The notes under the pieces are model-generated. The model did not search any database and was not told the DNA's origin. It saw only the letters and a program-made list of their open reading frames with translations. The position numbers and the translations under genes are program-made. This document shows, piece after piece, positions 61,021-64,000 of a stretch of DNA of 64,000 nt (positions within the stretch are counted from its first letter, which is position 1; every line of letters starts with the position of its first letter). Source of the DNA: Halomonas sp. HAL1 (GTDB lineage: Bacteria > Pseudomonadota > Gammaproteobacteria > Pseudomonadales > Halomonadaceae); contig NZ_CP130610.1 in assembly GCF_030544485.1 (NCBI RefSeq), forward strand, positions 62,001-126,000. Direction: 5' to 3'.

Positions 61021-61036
61021 GGTGTCTCCACGCGAT

Positions 61037-61060
61037 GCAGGCGGCTAATAAGCCGCCTGC
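61037..61060 (-). other. Stem-loop between the SNF symporter gene and livG
   Basis: GCAGGCGGCT-aata-AGCCGCCTGC, perfect 10-bp stem with no T-run on the minus strand. It may set the relative level of the symporter and the ABC genes. Confidence 0.5.
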
Positions 61061-61081
61061 GCACTGTTATTAAGTTATTAG

Positions 61082-62515
61082 TCATGGTTTTTTAAGCCAC
61101 CGCTGGCTGGCGGCAAATGCACCGACAATTAGCAGCGCGCCTAGGGTGGGGATGAAATAGCCCTTCACCTGAGGAATGGTGCGCAAAAACACAAAGGCCA
61201 CGGCGGCTGGGGCCACAAAGCGCACCAAAAACCGCCAAAATTTAAACCATGCGACCGTAGAGCCCAGCTCTTTCATGACCTCGCTTTGGGTCAGCGCCCA
61301 GCCTGCAAACAGGGCAATCAACAGACCGCCAATCGGCATGAAGATATTGGTGAGTAGCTCAATTACGTCAAAGGCGCTACGCCCAAACAGGCTATGGAAT
61401 ATCGTCCCCTCGGCCCACACGTTAAAGCTGACGACAGTCAATAGACCCATTGCCCAGGCGGCAATCACCATAATCGTAACGGCCTGGGGGCGAGTCATAT
61501 CAAAGCGCTCTACCAAAAATGCCGCGACAGGCTCGATCAGCGAAATGGAGGAGCTGATGGCGGCGCCCAATACCAGGATAAAGAACACGCCGCCTACCAG
61601 CGCGCCAAACGGCATCTCCGCGAAGGCAAGTGGTAGGGTGACAAACATCAGCCCAGGGCCTTGGCCTGTTTCCAACCCGGCACCAAACACCAGGGCAAAA
61701 ATGGCCAGGCCAGCGACCATCGCCACAGCGGTATCAACAATGGCAACGGCAAAGGCGGTGCGGGTCAGTGATACGTCACTGGGCATGTAAGCACCGTAGG
61801 CCATGATCGCCCCCATGCCTAAACTCAGGGTAAAGAACGACTGACCCATGGCCTGCAGCCAGCCTTCAAGGCTCAGGTCGGCGATATTGAAAGTAAACAA
61901 AAAGCTGGCGGCGGCGCCCACATCGCCATTAATCACGCCGTAGGCCAGCACTACCAGCAGAATCACGAACAGCGCGGGCATCATAATGCGCAGGCCCGAC
62001 TCGATGCCTTTATGGATTCCCATGCCGACAATCAGCGCAGAAAAGGCGATAAACAAGGTGTGGTAGAACGTCATCAGGCCGGGGGCTGCCAACAGGGCGT
62101 CGAAGCCATCGCTGATGGTTTGTGCGTCTGCACCGACCAGTGAACCGGTTAGCATCAGCCAAGTATAGTGAATCGCCCAGCCGGCGATGACCGAGTAAAA
62201 GCTTAAGATCAGGAACGCCGAGGCGGCACCCAGCCAGCCGATGGTTTCCCAGGCGCGTGAGGTGCCGTGAGTTTTGGTCAGGTGGCGCATACCCATGATC
62301 GGGCTGCGGCGGCTGGTGCGTCCGAGCATGATCTCGGCAATTAGAATGGGGATGCCAACCGCGAAGATCGTCAGCGCGTAGACCAAAATAAAGGCACCAC
62401 CGCCATTTTCGCCGGTGAGGTAAGGGAATCGCCACAGATTGCCCAAGCCAACGGCGGAGCCAACCGCTGCGAGTAGAAAAGTACCTTTATGCGTCCAGAC
62501 GTTTTGACCGCTCAT
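61082..62515 (-). CDS. Sodium-dependent transporter of the SNF (NSS) family, second copy
   Basis: Na+ symporter with LeuT-like fold, 477 aa, about 12 helices. TM1 motif AVGLGNLWRFPYLTGENGGGAF present; TM6 region GMGAIMAYGAYMPSD aligns with the first SNF protein of this window. ATG 62515 (MSGQNVWT) is chosen because TTG 62563 would add a non-family stretch; the ribosome site is weak. It precedes livG by 61 bases on the same strand, so an amino-acid symporter and a Liv ABC transporter may be co-expressed. Substrate unknown. Confidence 0.9.
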   Translation of the reverse strand: MSGQNVWTHKGTFLLAAVGSAVGLGNLWRFPYLTGENGGGAFILVYALTIFAVGIPILIAEIMLGRTSRRSPIMGMRHLTKTHGTSRAWETIGWLGAASAFLILSFYSVIAGWAIHYTWLMLTGSLVGADAQTISDGFDALLAAPGLMTFYHTLFIAFSALIVGMGIHKGIESGLRIMMPALFVILLVVLAYGVINGDVGAAASFLFTFNIADLSLEGWLQAMGQSFFTLSLGMGAIMAYGAYMPSDVSLTRTAFAVAIVDTAVAMVAGLAIFALVFGAGLETGQGPGLMFVTLPLAFAEMPFGALVGGVFFILVLGAAISSSISLIEPVAAFLVERFDMTRPQAVTIMVIAAWAMGLLTVVSFNVWAEGTIFHSLFGRSAFDVIELLTNIFMPIGGLLIALFAGWALTQSEVMKELGSTVAWFKFWRFLVRFVAPAAVAFVFLRTIPQVKGYFIPTLGALLIVGAFAASQRWLKKP

Positions 62516-62737
62516 GGGTAAGAGTGTCCGTGTTTGGGTGTCAGGATGGGGATAGATATCCAAACACTTGTATGGATATAGTGATGCCAGCGTGCCTTGG
62601 GCGTGCTGAATTTAGCGTTACTGTGCGATAGAACGCGTCGCCTTTCCAGCGCCGTAACGTTTAGGCTGCGTTTAGTGGGCTGCTGGGCAAGCTGCTGACA
62701 GTGTTAAACGAGTGTTCGGTGGTTGGCTAATCGACAT

Positions 62738-62766
62738 AAAAAAACCCGCTTGCGCGGGTTTTTTTG
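62738..62766. terminator. Terminator after typA
   Basis: AAACCCGC-ttgc-GCGGGTTT hairpin flanked by an A-run on the left and a T-run on the right; on the minus strand it lies 22 bases after the typA stop. Confidence 0.88.
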
Positions 62767-62788
62767 GATACTCACTGCTTGAAGCGGG

Positions 62789-64000
62789 TTACTTCTTGCT
62801 GTAACGCTTACGCTCGGTCTCTTTCAGCAGCTTTTTACGCAGGCGGATATGCACTGGCGTGACTTCGACTAGCTCGTCGGAGTCGAGGAACTCGATTGCC
62901 TGCTCCAGAGAGAACTTAACCGGCGGCGTTAACACGATGTTCTCATCGTTACCGGTGGAGCGCATGTTATCGAGCTTCTTGCCTTTAGTGGGGTTAACCA
63001 CCATGTCGTTTGCGCGGTTGTTGATACCGATCAGCATGCCTTCGTAAACTTCCGTGGCGTGATCGATAATCAGCTTGCCGCGCTCTTGCAGTGCATACAG
63101 GGCGTAGGCGAGGGCTTTACCGTCAACCATTGAGACCAATACGCCATTACGACGCTCAATAGAGGCTTCAGGCTTCAGCGGGCCGTAGTGATCAAAACGG
63201 CTAGTTAGGATGCCGGTACCGGAGGTCAGGGTTAAAAACTGACCACGGAAACCGATCAAACCACGTGCAGGGATAATGAAGTCCAGGCGAACCCGTCCTT
63301 TACCATCCGGTAGCATGTTGGTCATCTCACCTTTACGGTAGCCAAGCTCTTCCATGATCGAGCCTTGATGCTGCTCTTCACAGTCGATGATGACTTCTTC
63401 GTAAGGCTCCTGCTTCTCACCGTCAATCTCTTTGATGATAACTTCTGGGCGGCCTACCGCCAGCTCAAAGCCTTCACGACGCATGGTTTCGATCAACACC
63501 GAAAGGTGCAGTTCGCCACGGCCAGATACTTTGAACTTCTCAGGGGTTTCGCCCTCTTCAACGCGCAGCGCCACGTTGTGAATCAGCTCTTGTTCAAGGC
63601 GATCCTTGATATTACGGCTGGTCACAAACTTGCCGTCTTTACCGGCGAACGGTGAATCGTTGACCTGGAAGGTCATCGAGACGGTCGGCTCATCAACGGA
63701 GAGCGGTGGCAGTGCCTGAACGTTAGCGGGATCGCACAAGGTGTCAGAAATTGACAGATCATCGATGCCGGTCACACAGACGATATCGCCCGCGGTGGCT
63801 TCGTTGGTCTGTACACGATCAAGACCCATATGGGTCATGACCTGGCCGATTTTGCCCTTACGTACATTACCGTCAACGCCGATGATCGAAACCTGTTGGT
63901 TCGGTTTCACCGCGCCGCGCTTGATGCGGCCAAGGCCGATAACGCCCACGTAGCTGTTGTAATCCAGTGCGGAAATCTGCATCTGGAAGGGGCCGTCAAG
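62789..64000 (-). CDS. typA: Ribosome-associated GTPase TypA/BipA, N-terminus beyond window
   Basis: Translational GTPase that helps ribosome assembly and stress or cold adaptation. The visible part runs from LDGPFQMQ (about residue 204 of the E. coli protein) to the end, 403 codons; the G domain is outside. Domain II ([19 protein letters not shown]), domain III and V blocks ([46 protein letters not shown]) and the C-terminal domain [27 protein letters not shown] are intact. The ATG at 63982 is internal. Confidence 0.97.
   Translation of the reverse strand, partial: LDGPFQMQISALDYNSYVGVIGLGRIKRGAVKPNQQVSIIGVDGNVRKGKIGQVMTHMGLDRVQTNEATAGDIVCVTGIDDLSISDTLCDPANVQALPPLSVDEPTVSMTFQVNDSPFAGKDGKFVTSRNIKDRLEQELIHNVALRVEEGETPEKFKVSGRGELHLSVLIETMRREGFELAVGRPEVIIKEIDGEKQEPYEEVIIDCEEQHQGSIMEELGYRKGEMTNMLPDGKGRVRLDFIIPARGLIGFRGQFLTLTSGTGILTSRFDHYGPLKPEASIERRNGVLVSMVDGKALAYALYALQERGKLIIDHATEVYEGMLIGINNRANDMVVNPTKGKKLDNMRSTGNDENIVLTPPVKFSLEQAIEFLDSDELVEVTPVHIRLRKKLLKETERKRYSKK

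Overview
The window is a stretch of chromosome from a gammaproteobacterium, most likely a halomonad (Halomonas/Vreelandella type). I infer this from the character of the 16S rRNA, the marine/halophile transporter repertoire (TAXI-TRAP, two SNF-type sodium symporters, a Liv-type ABC system), the prlC-yheV pair, the fabA-fabB operon, the uvrA/MFS/ssb arrangement and the split class II ribonucleotide reductase. Coding density is high, and I see no prophage, insertion sequence, plasmid module or CRISPR array. Both ends cut genes: metK on the left (N-terminus missing) and typA/bipA on the right (N-terminal GTPase part missing, minus strand).

Layout. 1-4.8 kb: metK, ligB, an AEC permease and metF. 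4.9-8.2 kb: a TAXI-type TRAP transporter (binding protein plus fused permease). Its upstream region looks like a complete sigma-54 control region: a -24/-12 element, an IHF consensus and two tandem inverted-repeat activator sites. 8.5-13.8 kb: yheV, prlC, an SNF symporter, a gamma-carbonic anhydrase-like protein and a YdjM-like membrane protein. 13.8-19.2 kb: lldR-dctB-dctD with translational overlaps, divergent from lldD, with two LldR-like operators between them. 19.3-24.8 kb: an rRNA operon with tandem promoters, boxA elements, 16S, 23S, 5S and a terminator, and no tRNA in either spacer. 24.8-30.4 kb: an SDR, a secreted unknown, nrdJa-nrdJb behind two NrdR-like boxes 31 bp apart, and a Crp/Fnr regulator. 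30.6-39.2 kb: uvrA divergent from a YajR-like MFS gene and ssb, then a degenerate RmlD-like gene with plsC, and fabA-fabB. 39.5-41.4 kb: a PAS-GGDEF-EAL protein.

41.4-50.3 kb holds a tightly packed minus-strand cluster: a MerR/LitR-like regulator, photolyase, an NTF2-like protein, SDR, an FAD amine-oxidase-like protein, DUF1365, cyclopropane-fatty-acid synthase-like methyltransferase and DUF2878. This is the signature of a light or singlet-oxygen response that couples DNA repair to membrane-lipid modification. The regulator lacks a recognisable cobalamin-binding motif, so it probably depends on a separate photosensor not present here. A renalase-like oxidoreductase and a TIGR01777 epimerase follow. 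51.3-62.5 kb: rapA, a membrane-anchored TlpA-like thioredoxin, a small membrane protein, and a Liv-type ABC transporter whose binding protein is convergent to its permease/ATPase operon. A nested inverted-repeat element lies between them, and a second SNF symporter heads the livGFHM operon.

The most interesting items are the sigma-54 enhancer region in front of the TAXI-TRAP genes (with an orphan-looking DctBD pair 5 kb away, inside a lactate operon), the light-type lipid/photolyase cluster with a probably B12-independent MerR regulator, the NrdR-like box pair, the tRNA-less rrn spacers, and the structured 100-bp element at 56.9-57.0 kb. All regulatory-site calls were made by eye and not tested.
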